From Planctomycetota bacterium (GTDB taxonomy: Bacteria > Planctomycetota > Phycisphaerae > Sedimentisphaerales > Anaerobacaceae), in the NCBI GenBank assembly GCA_020351025.1, contig CP070728.1, positions 1,118,429 to 1,156,752 of the forward strand: 38,324 bases of DNA. Direction: 5' to 3'. Below the pieces are notes generated by a model. The model worked only from the letters and a program-made list of their open reading frames with translations. It was not told the DNA's origin and ran no database searches. Positions within the stretch are counted from its first letter, which is position 1; every line of letters begins with the position of its first letter. The position numbers were made by a program, and so were the translations under genes. Shown here one piece after another: positions 1-8,707 of the stretch.

Positions 1-1179
1 ACCGAGTATTCGCACTTTTTTGGCGCCATCGACGATTTGTCTTCCGAGCGTACCGACTGCCTGATATCCCACAAACATTATCGTGTTTTCAGGCCGAGCG
101 ATATTGTTGACCAAATGATACTTTACTCTGCCGCCGGTGCACATACCGGAGCCCGCTATGACCATCGCGGTACCTTTTACATCGTTAATTGCCTTCGACT
201 CATTGGCCGTCCCAGCCATTTCCAATCCCGGCAGGTCAAAGAGCGATTTGTGTCGCTTTACAAACTCTGTCATCTTTTCGTCAAACAGCTCAGGATGATG
301 TTGAAAAACCTCAGTAATCCTCGAAGCCATAGGACTATCTAAAAAAATCCTCAGCTGCGGTATTTTTTTCTCAAGCAGCAATTCATTTACGTAGTATAAA
401 ACCTCCTGTGAGCGTTCGAGCGCAAAACTCGGGACGATAATATTACCACCGGCTTTTATCGTAGAGTTTATTACGTCAGCAATCCCCTTCTTTACATCTT
501 CGGTGTCCTTATGGACTCTATCACCGTAAGTAGCCTCAATGAAAACATAGTCAGCTTTATCAAAAACGGTTGGGTCGCATACGATAGGCCTGTCGGGTCT
601 TCCGATGTCACCTGAGAATAAAATAATTCTCTCCTGGCCGTTCCAGCGTACTTTTACCCTTATAATCGAAGAGCCGAGAACATGACCTGCATCATAAAAA
701 GTCGTCTCCAACCCATCGCCAAGAGCTATAGCTTGCCTATATGGAATAGGTGAGAAAAGGGGGAAACAGGCCTCTGCATCAGTTGTAGTATAAAGTGGAA
801 GCTCCGGGTAGGGGCCTTTTTTGCCTTCACGTTCGTGCCTTTTGCGCTTATGCTCAGCATCTTCTTCCTGTATCTTAGCTGAATCCAACAAGATGATTTT
901 TGCAATCTCCGCGGTAGCAGCATTGCAGTATATCCTGCCAGCGAAACCCTCCTTAACCAGCTTCGGCAACAACCCGCAATGGTCAAGATGAGCATGAGTT
1001 AGAAGGACAGCGTTTATGCCGCTGGGCGGCACAGGAAAGGGATCCCAGTTTCTTTCTCTGAATTGTCGTTCCTGGTAAAGGCCGCAATCTACGAGAAGGC
1101 TGGTACCATTAGCCTGCAGGAGATGTCGAGAACCAGTGACATTCTGCGCTGCACCAAGAAACTTCAACTTTATTTGCAT
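1..1179 (-). CDS. MBL-fold/beta-CASP metallo-hydrolase with RNA-specificity domain (C-terminus cut by window edge)
   Basis: Read on the minus strand from ATG at 1179, the frame stays open for 393 codons to the window edge, so the C-terminus is missing. A Shine-Dalgarno-like AGGTGA lies just upstream of the ATG. The zinc-binding HAHLDH motif is at residues 62-67. Further on come an SGD segment, a DSPMA segment, GSGMCTGGR and GYQAVGTLGRQ, which are typical beta-CASP motifs. Members of this family are metal-dependent RNases or RNA-processing nucleases related to CPSF-73 and RNase J. The exact substrate cannot be told from sequence. It starts 19 bases after the end of the DinG-like gene, so the two are probably cotranscribed. 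Confidence 0.9.
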   Translation of the reverse strand, partial: MQIKLKFLGAAQNVTGSRHLLQANGTSLLVDCGLYQERQFRERNWDPFPVPPSGINAVLLTHAHLDHCGLLPKLVKEGFAGRIYCNAATAEIAKIILLDSAKIQEEDAEHKRKRHEREGKKGPYPELPLYTTTDAEACFPLFSPIPYRQAIALGDGLETTFYDAGHVLGSSIIRVKVRWNGQERIILFSGDIGRPDRPIVCDPTVFDKADYVFIEATYGDRVHKDTEDVKKGIADVINSTIKAGGNIIVPSFALERSQEVLYYVNELLLEKKIPQLRIFLDSPMASRITEVFQHHPELFDEKMTEFVKRHKSLFDLPGLEMAGTANESKAINDVKGTAMVIAGSGMCTGGRVKYHLVNNIARPENTIMFVGYQAVGTLGRQIVDGAKKVRILG

Positions 1180-1198
1180 ATTTCACCTCAAAAAATTT

Positions 1199-3220
1199 CT
1201 AAAGCTTAGCTTCAGAGACGACCTTTATCCTGCAATTTGGTATGGCAGTGAGGAATTTTTGCCCATAGGATTTGCTGAGTACTCTGCTATCGAGGACAAC
1301 TACGATGCCGGTATCGGTCTTACTTCGAATCAGCCGGCCAAAGCCCTGTTTGAACTTGAGAATCGCAGAGGGCAACTGATAGTCGTAGAAAGGATTTCCA
1401 CCCTGCTGTCTTATCTGCTCGAGGCGTCCTGCAATTAACGGCTGGTCAGGTACGGCAAAAGGCAAACGCACAATAATCACATTGCTAAGTGCTTCGCCGG
1501 GCACATCAACACCCTGCCAAAAACTATCCGTGCCGAACAAAACACAATTACGCTCGGTCTTAAAACGCTCCAACAAAACGGTTCTATCAAGTCCTGCGCC
1601 TTGTTGTAACAACTCAATCTCGTTTTCGATAAACCATTCCGCCAGCGATTGTGCAAGGATATCAAGCATCTCATAGCTGGTAAAAAGGACAAATGCCCTG
1701 CCGGCAGTCTGGAGTACGTACTTTTTAACGGCTTTAGCCGCAGGTTCAAGAAAGGCCGGTTCGTTAGGGTCGGGCAGGTGCTTCTCGATATAAACAGTAA
1801 CCTGCTTTTGGTAATCGAAGGGCGAACCAAGCTTAACTGACCTAAAATCGTGCAAGCCAATTCGGCCGGTAAAGAAATCAAATCCTTCTTTGTCGTCGGC
1901 AGAGCCGCTGCTCAAAGTAGCGCTGGTTAGTATAACAGAGCCATATATATCAAACAGACACTTTTTAACATCCGGCCCGACATTCAGCGGCGCGCTCCTT
2001 AGTCGGATAGCGGCCCTGGCGGCAACAGCTTGCTCAACCCAGTAAACATAATCAGGCCTTTGCTGCAGCAAAAAGTCATTCAAATCCTCCACCAGTGCAG
2101 TACAACGGTCGACGAACCGGACGAGCTCGAATCTTTCATCAATGTCCTCAGCTCTTTTTGCAAGCTTTGCCAATTCTGCCCGCAAGTTCTTCAAGTGGCC
2201 GCTGATTTTGTCATCGACAAAATTTCTATAGCACCTGCCGTTGGTTTCATCCTTAGCCTGTCCGTACCAGTGTCGAACCTGCTTAAAGAAGGCATTTGCC
2301 CCGGCAGCGGCCCGGCTAACCATATCGATGGCCCTAACTGCATCCATATATACCAAAAGTCCCTTGTGCGCCCGCGGGTTGTAAAGACCGTCGAGGAGGA
2401 ATTTGACTGTGTAATTGCTTATGTTTATACCGAAATGCTCTTCCGCCACATGCTCAATATTGTGCGCCTCATCGACAACAACATATCGATAATCCGGCAG
2501 GACCGATGCGCCGTGAGCTTTGAGCACAAGGTCGCTAAACAACAGGGCGTGATTGGCCACAATAATATCAGCACATTCAAGCCGCCTTCTTGCCCGCCAG
2601 TAGAAACAATCGCCGAAGTGAGGGCATTTCCTGCCTCGACAGTTGCCGTGCTCGCTCCTGACCGCATCCCAGACATTGCTCTTTGGCACAAAGGTGAGAC
2701 AGCTCAGTGAACCGTCCTTTGTTTGGCTGGCCCAGTTCTTTACTGCCTCAAGCTCTGAGGCGGCTGCATCGAACAATCCTGCTTGTCTGCGCAGTACAAA
2801 TTCGAGCCGTCGCTTGCAGAGGTAATTTCCCCTGCCTTTTGCCAAGACGGCTGTGAAGCCAGCCGGCAAACAATCAGCCAAAAAAGGAATGTCCTTGTTG
2901 ATTAACTGTTCCTGCAGAGTGATGGTGAAGGTGCTGACAAGTACCTTTCCAGCGGCCTTACAGAGAAGCTCTATAACCGGGATAAGATATGCGAAGCTTT
3001 TCCCGATACCGGTGCCGGCCTCTGCAACCAAATGGCAGCCATCCGCAAATGCCTCTTTAATTGCACAGGCCATCTGCACCTGCTGAGGTCGCTTCTCAAA
3101 ACCGGAAAGCTTCTGTGCAATAGGGCCTGTCGGGGCCAGAATCTCGCGGATATCCAAAGCCTTCATTTTGTGTGCTGTTGTAAAACTGGTATTCTCTAAT
3201 GGTGTATTAACTCTTATCAT
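1199..3220 (-). CDS. dinG: ATP-dependent DNA helicase, DinG/XPD family
   Basis: This is a superfamily 2 helicase of the DinG/XPD type, about 673 residues. Walker A AGTGIGKS is at residues 68-75 and the DEAH box at 250-253. Cysteines 135, 194, 199 and 205 lie between these motifs where the 4Fe-4S cluster of this family sits. A C-terminal QGFGRLIR segment matches motif VI. DinG-type helicases unwind 5'-tailed DNA and resolve R-loops and G-quadruplexes; that role is taken from the family. No clear ribosome binding site precedes 3220. An internal ATG at 3166 is an alternative that would remove 18 residues. There is no N-terminal exonuclease domain. Confidence 0.92.
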   Translation of the reverse strand: MIRVNTPLENTSFTTAHKMKALDIREILAPTGPIAQKLSGFEKRPQQVQMACAIKEAFADGCHLVAEAGTGIGKSFAYLIPVIELLCKAAGKVLVSTFTITLQEQLINKDIPFLADCLPAGFTAVLAKGRGNYLCKRRLEFVLRRQAGLFDAAASELEAVKNWASQTKDGSLSCLTFVPKSNVWDAVRSEHGNCRGRKCPHFGDCFYWRARRRLECADIIVANHALLFSDLVLKAHGASVLPDYRYVVVDEAHNIEHVAEEHFGINISNYTVKFLLDGLYNPRAHKGLLVYMDAVRAIDMVSRAAAGANAFFKQVRHWYGQAKDETNGRCYRNFVDDKISGHLKNLRAELAKLAKRAEDIDERFELVRFVDRCTALVEDLNDFLLQQRPDYVYWVEQAVAARAAIRLRSAPLNVGPDVKKCLFDIYGSVILTSATLSSGSADDKEGFDFFTGRIGLHDFRSVKLGSPFDYQKQVTVYIEKHLPDPNEPAFLEPAAKAVKKYVLQTAGRAFVLFTSYEMLDILAQSLAEWFIENEIELLQQGAGLDRTVLLERFKTERNCVLFGTDSFWQGVDVPGEALSNVIIVRLPFAVPDQPLIAGRLEQIRQQGGNPFYDYQLPSAILKFKQGFGRLIRSKTDTGIVVVLDSRVLSKSYGQKFLTAIPNCRIKVVSEAKL

Positions 3221-3286
3221 CGATAGGGTATAAAAAAGCAGACAGCAAACAAAACATAGTCTTTCCTTTTCACTTTTCCTGTCCGC

Positions 3287-3314
3287 TATCTGTCATATGC
3301 TATATGCTATCCTC
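3287..3314. repeat. degenerate 7-base tandem units (TATCTGT/CATATGC/TATATGC/TATCCTC)
   Basis: Four adjacent heptamers share a TAT.. frame: 3287-3293, 3294-3300, 3301-3307 and 3308-3314. They sit in the gap after the secreted TPR gene and run into its last codons. It is one of several spacers in this window with 7-base periodicity. Confidence 0.4.
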
Positions 3315-4769
3315 GATGGCTTTTTTAAGCGCGATTACCGTGGGCACCTCCGGCATCTTTTCGTAAGCGGCATTTATTGATTCTTTAGCTCGTTCGAGCC
3401 TTCCCATTCGGTAATAGATATAGGCAAGTATGAAATGTAATTCAAAAGCATCACTTCTTTGGAGCAATTGTTCAGCCTCAACCACACGGGTCTCGAGTAT
3501 GTCCCTGTCACCTACCATAGCCACGATGTCAATATCAAACAGGGCGTACTCAGGGAAAATTTCCAAAGCCCGGGAAAGAAACAAGGCGCTACTTATATAT
3601 TCACCGGCGGTAAATAGTGCAAGGCTTTTGGCTGCATAAGCAAGAGGGTCGTGCGGCTTATATATTAACGCCAAACTATAGGTATCCGCAGCCCTATAGT
3701 ATTTACCCTGCTTGAGATATTCTTCTGCAGCCCGCATATTTTGATTGAATTTGTCTTTTGAAAAAGCAGCAAAGCTCTTATAAGGGCCCAAAATGGTTTT
3801 GGCTCTGGTAGCTAAATCAAGACCTGAAAGTTCATCCACCATTGAGGTTTCCCCTCGCAAATCTTCCCGGGGTTCCTGCTCAGTCGTTTTCCTGCGTTCT
3901 TCAAGCGTTTCTTCAGCCTGCTTTACAGCAGGTAATTCTTCCAGACTTTTTTGCAATTCGTAAATACGCTGCCTCATCTGCTCATAAACATCAAGCCGTT
4001 TCTCCTGAAGCTTTTGCTCTGCCAGCACCTCCAGCTCAAACGGTTGAAGCACATTCTTATCCACCTTTCGTGTCTGCCGGCCGGGTAAGTCCTTCTCACG
4101 TTGAGCAGTTTCTTCTTCCTGTTCCAGTTCCTGCTTTAATTTCTCCATCCAAAATCGCCGCTGGGCGGTTAACCTTTGCTCTGATATGTCAACGTCGGAC
4201 GAAATCACCCGCTCGAGCTCATTCAGCGTCATCGCCAAAGGCCTAAGCCTCCGAAAAGTTAGTGTAGCCTCAGTGCCTGATAGAACCTGTCTGTCTGGAA
4301 GAGATGATAAAGCTCCGACAGCATCAGGGGCTTCAGCATGAGCCCCAAGCGATATAGTGGGTGGCCTAACCACACCGGGATGGCCGGGCATCGTAAGGGT
4401 TACTGTCCCGGTGGGCGAATAATATGGCCTGGCTTTGCCGGAAAATTGGCCGAAATCGTCTGAGCCGGCTGAATATCTTATGAAAGAATCAAGCGTGGAT
4501 GAGCCAAGTGTCCCACCGAAACTCGAAGGTGCATGATACGGCACTACGCCCCGGAAGTGCCTGCCACCACGGACATTGCCGGTAATTATCAGATTGGTGC
4601 TGGTATCAATAGGGTTGGGGCTGCGAATCAGACCCGGGCGCATGCTGCTCGGCGGAACAGTCGCAGGACCAACAGGGTCGCCAATTGCCCAGCCGATACC
4701 CGACAGAGCGACAAAAAACAGCACTGAAATGGCAATAAAAAGGTGGTCTTTCATAATATTTAATACCAT
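3300..4769 (-). CDS. secreted or membrane-anchored TPR protein, function unknown
   Basis: A hydrophobic N-terminal segment (about residues 10-28) ends near AIG and looks like a signal peptide or anchor. A Gly/Pro/Ser-rich low-complexity region follows to about residue 150. Then comes a long charged, Glu/Lys/Arg-rich stretch (about 185-310) that should form coiled coil. The C-terminal ~150 residues contain TPR-like helical pairs with the patterns AEEYLKQGKYYRAAD and YIYYRMGRLERA. The product is therefore probably exported and mediates protein-protein contacts. A second ATG at 4754 (MKDHLF) would give a more compact signal peptide; neither start has an obvious ribosome binding site. I cannot name a family beyond TPR. 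Confidence 0.75.
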   Translation of the reverse strand: MVLNIMKDHLFIAISVLFFVALSGIGWAIGDPVGPATVPPSSMRPGLIRSPNPIDTSTNLIITGNVRGGRHFRGVVPYHAPSSFGGTLGSSTLDSFIRYSAGSDDFGQFSGKARPYYSPTGTVTLTMPGHPGVVRPPTISLGAHAEAPDAVGALSSLPDRQVLSGTEATLTFRRLRPLAMTLNELERVISSDVDISEQRLTAQRRFWMEKLKQELEQEEETAQREKDLPGRQTRKVDKNVLQPFELEVLAEQKLQEKRLDVYEQMRQRIYELQKSLEELPAVKQAEETLEERRKTTEQEPREDLRGETSMVDELSGLDLATRAKTILGPYKSFAAFSKDKFNQNMRAAEEYLKQGKYYRAADTYSLALIYKPHDPLAYAAKSLALFTAGEYISSALFLSRALEIFPEYALFDIDIVAMVGDRDILETRVVEAEQLLQRSDAFELHFILAYIYYRMGRLERAKESINAAYEKMPEVPTVIALKKAIEDSI

Positions 4770-4828
4770 CTATTCAGAAGCATGTTCAATCAATTCTTTT
4801 AAAGCACTGACGCTCCATTATTTGCCGT

Positions 4829-5701
4829 TTATCGTATTGGGTCACTCTTATATTTCGGCTTTTCCGCCCAGCTTAGTTTACTGGCTAATGTGTCCCACTC
4901 TGTTCTGATTGGGTTATTTACGAGCAAAAAATCGTCCTGATACTTTTCAACCCTGACCACATCGTCAATCGACAAACTGTGCGAAATCTGCCCGTCAATT
5001 GAAACAGTAGTGCCCTCATTGACACGAATACCAAAAACTTCAACGGTGCTTTCGGCATTAATAACGATGGACCTAAAGCTGAGCGAATGGGGACAAATCG
5101 GCGTGATAACCATTGCCTCAATCCTTGGTGAAAGAATGGGCCCACCGGCGGAAAGATTATAAGCTGTCGAACCGGTGGGGGTAGCAATTATAAGGCCGTC
5201 ACTGACACAACTGGTAAGCGGCTGGCCATCCACCAATATCTTCAGTTCAATCACCCTGAAGGGCGGCCCAGCTGTGATAAAAATATCGTTGATAGCTGCC
5301 GAGCGGAATTTTTCTTTTGGCCCGCTGAGAATTCTGCAGCCCAGCATCATCCTCTTTTCGATGACAGCTTTTCCAGAAACTATATCATCAAAAGCTTTCT
5401 TAAGCTCGGCGACGCTGAATTCCGCCAAGTAGCCAAGCTTGCCAAGGTTAACGCCAATAACCGGCACACTGTTGCTGCTTAAACTTCTTGCTGCTGAAAT
5501 GATGCTTCCATCACCGCCAAAAACAACTGCATAATCACAATTTTCCAAAGCCTCAGGCATCGTGGAATCATCAAGTAAGCAGGTTGCAACGACCTCGGCT
5601 TTGCCTTTTATAAAGTCGTTAAAGTCCTTGATTACATCAGCAACATGTCCCTTTTTCGGGTCGCCGAAAATTATCAATCTCGGTAAATTGCTTCCGGCCA
5701 T
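4829..5701 (-). CDS. nadK: NAD kinase
   Basis: The enzyme phosphorylates NAD to NADP using ATP. The diagnostic GGDG is at residues 62-65, followed by GVNLGKLGYLAEF (83-95), an ND segment near 138, TPTGSTAYNLSAGGP (174-188) and PICPHSLS (201-208). All are hallmark motifs of the PpnK family. At 290 residues the length is normal. The ATG at 5701 lies one base after the dxs stop codon (5703-5705), so translation is probably coupled to dxs. The grouping with isoprenoid genes is common in bacteria. Confidence 0.95.
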   Translation of the reverse strand: MAGSNLPRLIIFGDPKKGHVADVIKDFNDFIKGKAEVVATCLLDDSTMPEALENCDYAVVFGGDGSIISAARSLSSNSVPVIGVNLGKLGYLAEFSVAELKKAFDDIVSGKAVIEKRMMLGCRILSGPKEKFRSAAINDIFITAGPPFRVIELKILVDGQPLTSCVSDGLIIATPTGSTAYNLSAGGPILSPRIEAMVITPICPHSLSFRSIVINAESTVEVFGIRVNEGTTVSIDGQISHSLSIDDVVRVEKYQDDFLLVNNPIRTEWDTLASKLSWAEKPKYKSDPIR

Positions 5702-5702
5702 C

Positions 5703-7646
5703 TCAAATCACTTTCTTTCTTTTGCGTTTTTTCAGTCCAGCCAGTATTTCTTTTGCCGTTCGCGCTATTTTGTCGGCATTTACCCCGGCCTTGATAAGCT
5801 GGGTTCTGCGGGAATCGTGTCTTATGAATCCCCTCGGCATACCAAGTATATGTATAGCGTTCAGCTTGTAGCGTTTATCATATCCGTTATCTGCCATTGT
5901 TACCGCTGCCAATTCGAGCACGGCCGAACCAAATCCACAGGCAGTACGGTGGTCCTCTACCGTTATTATACTTTTGCCTTTCGGCAACAAAGAAATAATT
6001 TTCTGGTCAACAGGAGCAGCGAACCTGGCATTTATCACATCAACTGCAATCCCATCCTGCTCAAGCAACTGAGCTGCCTCGAGGGCCTCGGTAAGCACGT
6101 TGCCGTAAGCGACAATCGTAACATTGGAATTGGGGCTTTGTTTTACAACAACGCTCTTTCCGAGCTCAAACGGTTCGGCACAGGCGCTTCTGTCAAACCG
6201 GTCCGAAGGAAGAAATTCTCTCGGATACCTCAAACATACCGGTTTATTTTCAGCGAGGGCAAATTCGAGGGCCAATTTCAATTCAACCTCATCCGCCGGA
6301 GCAGTCAGGACCATATTCGGCAACACTCGCAAAAAACCGATATCCATCAGTCCATGATGAGTCGGGCCATCCGAGCCGACGAGGCCAGCCCGGTCAATAC
6401 AAAAGACAACGGGCAGGTTCTGTAATGCCACCTCCTGAAATATCTGGTCGAAACTTCGCTGCAAAAAAGTTGAATAGATACAGACCACCGGTTTGGCGCC
6501 GGTCTTTGCAAGGCCGGCTGCAATATCCACCGCCACACTTTCGGCAATACCCACATCGTAGAACCTGTCGGCGAATTTTTCTCTAAACTCAGCCAGCCCC
6601 GTGCCGTCGCACATCGCCGAGGTTATAGCGACAATTTTATCATCTTTTGAAGCCAGTTTCACCAGATGTTCACTCAATACACTGGTAAAGCTGCGCCGAG
6701 ATGTAGCAGAATCGGCATCGATGATGTCCCCATTCATTTTGAACGGCCCTGTCGAATGAAATTTACTGGGTTGTACACCAGCGGGTCTGAAGCCCTGTCC
6801 TTTCTTTGTGTAAACATGCAAAATCCCGGGATGATTCATATGTGACAAAGCCTCGAACAATTGTATAAGCGATTCAATATCATGGCCATCAACAGGTCCA
6901 AAATACGGAATATTCAAGCTCTCAAACATTTGACTGGCGGGCAGAACCATACGAATACTCTTCTTGATTCTCTCAATTGCGTCCTCGACAGTCTTGCCAA
7001 AAACAGGCATATGCTCGAGGATATTTCTGGTGGTCCTGCGCAAATCCTCGTAGGTCTGGCTTAAGCGGACTTTGGAGAAGTATTTCGCAACCGCTCCCTG
7101 GGTAGCATCGATTGCCATTGAGTTGTCGTTGAGCACGATAAGTAATTGCCTTTTGACCAAACCGAGATTATTCAGGGCTTCAAAAGAAAGCCCATTTACA
7201 ATGCTGGCATCTCCAACCAAAGCGACAATCTTATCATTTTTTTTGGTTTGCATCTGCCCGAGGGCTATACCAATCGCTGTTGCTATCGAGGTGCCGGCGT
7301 GTCCAACAGCGAACTGGTCGTAGACGCTCTCATCCGGATTGGGAAAGCCGCTTATCCCGTTAGACTGCCGAAGGTGCCCGAATGCATCTTTCCTTCCGGT
7401 GATGATTTTGTGCGCGTAACATTGATGACCAACATCCCAAAGAAGCTTGTCGGTTTTGAAATCGAAGACATAGTGCAGCGCCAGCGTCAGCTCTACCACG
7501 CCGAGGTTACTGGCCAGATGCCCGCCGGACTTACTGACCGAGCCGAGAATAAGCCGGCGTATATCATCGGCCAACACCTTAAGCTGGTCCACAGATAACT
7601 TTTTCAAATCATCGGGGCTGTCTATTTGTTCCAATAATTGACCCAT
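5703..7646 (-). CDS. dxs: 1-deoxy-D-xylulose-5-phosphate synthase
   Basis: This thiamine-diphosphate enzyme condenses pyruvate and glyceraldehyde 3-phosphate, the first step of the MEP isoprenoid pathway. Visible features are GGHLASNLG (residues 41-49), DVGHQCYAHK (71-80) and the ThDP/Mg site GDASIVNGLSFEALNN (145-160). The pyrimidine-binding domain with DVGIAESVAVDIAAGLA and the C-terminal transketolase domain follow. The length of 647 residues fits the family. It lies 16 bases downstream of the polyprenyl synthase gene and is followed directly by nadK, so the three form an operon. Confidence 0.96.
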   Translation of the reverse strand: MGQLLEQIDSPDDLKKLSVDQLKVLADDIRRLILGSVSKSGGHLASNLGVVELTLALHYVFDFKTDKLLWDVGHQCYAHKIITGRKDAFGHLRQSNGISGFPNPDESVYDQFAVGHAGTSIATAIGIALGQMQTKKNDKIVALVGDASIVNGLSFEALNNLGLVKRQLLIVLNDNSMAIDATQGAVAKYFSKVRLSQTYEDLRRTTRNILEHMPVFGKTVEDAIERIKKSIRMVLPASQMFESLNIPYFGPVDGHDIESLIQLFEALSHMNHPGILHVYTKKGQGFRPAGVQPSKFHSTGPFKMNGDIIDADSATSRRSFTSVLSEHLVKLASKDDKIVAITSAMCDGTGLAEFREKFADRFYDVGIAESVAVDIAAGLAKTGAKPVVCIYSTFLQRSFDQIFQEVALQNLPVVFCIDRAGLVGSDGPTHHGLMDIGFLRVLPNMVLTAPADEVELKLALEFALAENKPVCLRYPREFLPSDRFDRSACAEPFELGKSVVVKQSPNSNVTIVAYGNVLTEALEAAQLLEQDGIAVDVINARFAAPVDQKIISLLPKGKSIITVEDHRTACGFGSAVLELAAVTMADNGYDKRYKLNAIHILGMPRGFIRHDSRRTQLIKAGVNADKIARTAKEILAGLKKRKRKKVI

Positions 7647-7662
7647 TAAAAAATTCTTCCAA

Positions 7663-8568
7663 TTAGTTGTTTCTTTTTAGCATAGCTATAGCCAGCTGTT
7701 TAAGTATACGAGCTTTTTTCCCAAACGGTTTCAAGGCAGCTACGGCCTCATCGGCCAGGTTTTGTGCCAGCTGTTTTGATTTCTCTAAACCGATAACTGC
7801 AGGATAGGTAACCTTTCCGGCTTTAGCATCTTTGCCTGCGGTCTTGCCCAACTGTTCGCTGGAAGCACAGACATCAAGGATATCATCAGCAATCTGAAAG
7901 CCGAGCCCGAGCTTTAAACCATATTCACAAAGACAGTTAAACTCCCTTTTCTTTGCGCCGCCGCAGATAGCGCCCATCGCAGCGGCACATCGGAATATCT
8001 TGGCAGTTTTGTTGGTATGGATATATTCGAGAAGCTGCTCGCCGGCCCGGCTGTTTTCGGCCTTAAGGTCTGCCATTTGGCCTGAAATCATACCAGCAGG
8101 CCCGGCTGCCTTTGCCAGTTCTCCAATCAGCCTAACCGCAACAGTCGGCTTGTCAATCTGCTTTGCCAGAATATCAAAGGCAAGAGTTAAAAGAGCATCG
8201 CCTGTTAGGATTGCTGTAGCCTCACCATAGGTCTTATGGCAGGTCGGCCGGCCACGCCGAATGTCATCGTTATCCATCGCCGGCAAATCGTCGTGCACAA
8301 GCGAATAGGTATGCACCATTTCAATTGCTGCTGCTGCGATTTCAGCGTTGCCACAAACTCGGCCGCTAACAAGTTCGCAGCACCAGAGGACCAACATCGA
8401 ACGGATGCGTTTACCCGGCCCTGTAAGGGTATACCAAAGGGCTTCTTTTAAATCATCACTTATCCCGGTCTGCTCAGTCAGAAGCTTTTGGAGGATATAA
8501 TTGACGAACTGCGCCTTCTTGCGTAACTGAGTATCGAAATCTAAATTACCAGCTTTTGTTTTCGCCAT
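7663..8568 (-). CDS. ispA: polyprenyl (farnesyl/geranylgeranyl) diphosphate synthase
   Basis: This trans-isoprenyl diphosphate synthase elongates dimethylallyl diphosphate with isopentenyl diphosphate. GKRIRSML is at residues 52-59. The first Asp-rich motif DDLPAMDNDD is at 93-102 and the second, DDILD, at 228-232. The Tyr five residues before the first Asp-rich motif and the DDxxxxD spacing resemble E. coli IspA. The exact chain length (C15 or C20) cannot be settled from sequence. ATG at 8568 is preceded by GAGAG. It is the first gene of the ispA-dxs-nadK operon and is divergent from miaA. Confidence 0.93.
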   Translation of the reverse strand: MAKTKAGNLDFDTQLRKKAQFVNYILQKLLTEQTGISDDLKEALWYTLTGPGKRIRSMLVLWCCELVSGRVCGNAEIAAAAIEMVHTYSLVHDDLPAMDNDDIRRGRPTCHKTYGEATAILTGDALLTLAFDILAKQIDKPTVAVRLIGELAKAAGPAGMISGQMADLKAENSRAGEQLLEYIHTNKTAKIFRCAAAMGAICGGAKKREFNCLCEYGLKLGLGFQIADDILDVCASSEQLGKTAGKDAKAGKVTYPAVIGLEKSKQLAQNLADEAVAALKPFGKKARILKQLAIAMLKRNN

Positions 8569-8592
8569 ATAAAGCTCTCAATCCCATATTGT

Positions 8593-8627
8593 GTTGCGTA
8601 TCGCGTCTGTTCGCTGCTCAGTAGCTA
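8593..8627. repeat. degenerate 7-base tandem units in the ispA/miaA spacer
   Basis: Units GTTGCGT, ATCGCGT, CTGTTCG, CTGCTCA and GTAGCTA follow each other in a 7-base frame. Adjacent units share three to five positions. This is one of the weaker examples of the heptamer pattern seen in other gaps here. Confidence 0.3.
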
Positions 8628-8648
8628 AGATACATTGTTAACAGAATT

Positions 8649-8677
8649 TTGCGTTTTTTACCTAAGATGTATATTAT
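8649..8677 (+). promoter_or_regulatory. sigma70-type promoter for miaA
   Basis: TTGCGT at 8649-8654 and TATTAT at 8672-8677 are separated by exactly 17 bases. The predicted transcript start near 8684 leaves a sensible leader before the ATG at 8708. It would make the upstream GTG at 8690 almost leaderless, which supports the later start. Confidence 0.45.
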
Positions 8678-8707
8678 ATATAGTTTTGCGTGTGTTCACA
8701 GCAAATT

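Noticed and set aside
2030-2710. Open frame of 226 codons on the plus strand
   Set aside because: It is antisense to the DinG-like helicase, whose motifs are complete; the plus-strand product has no recognisable domain.
5562-6425. Open frame of 287 codons on the plus strand
   Set aside because: It runs antisense across nadK and dxs, which are both clear; its residue content is that of a shadow frame.
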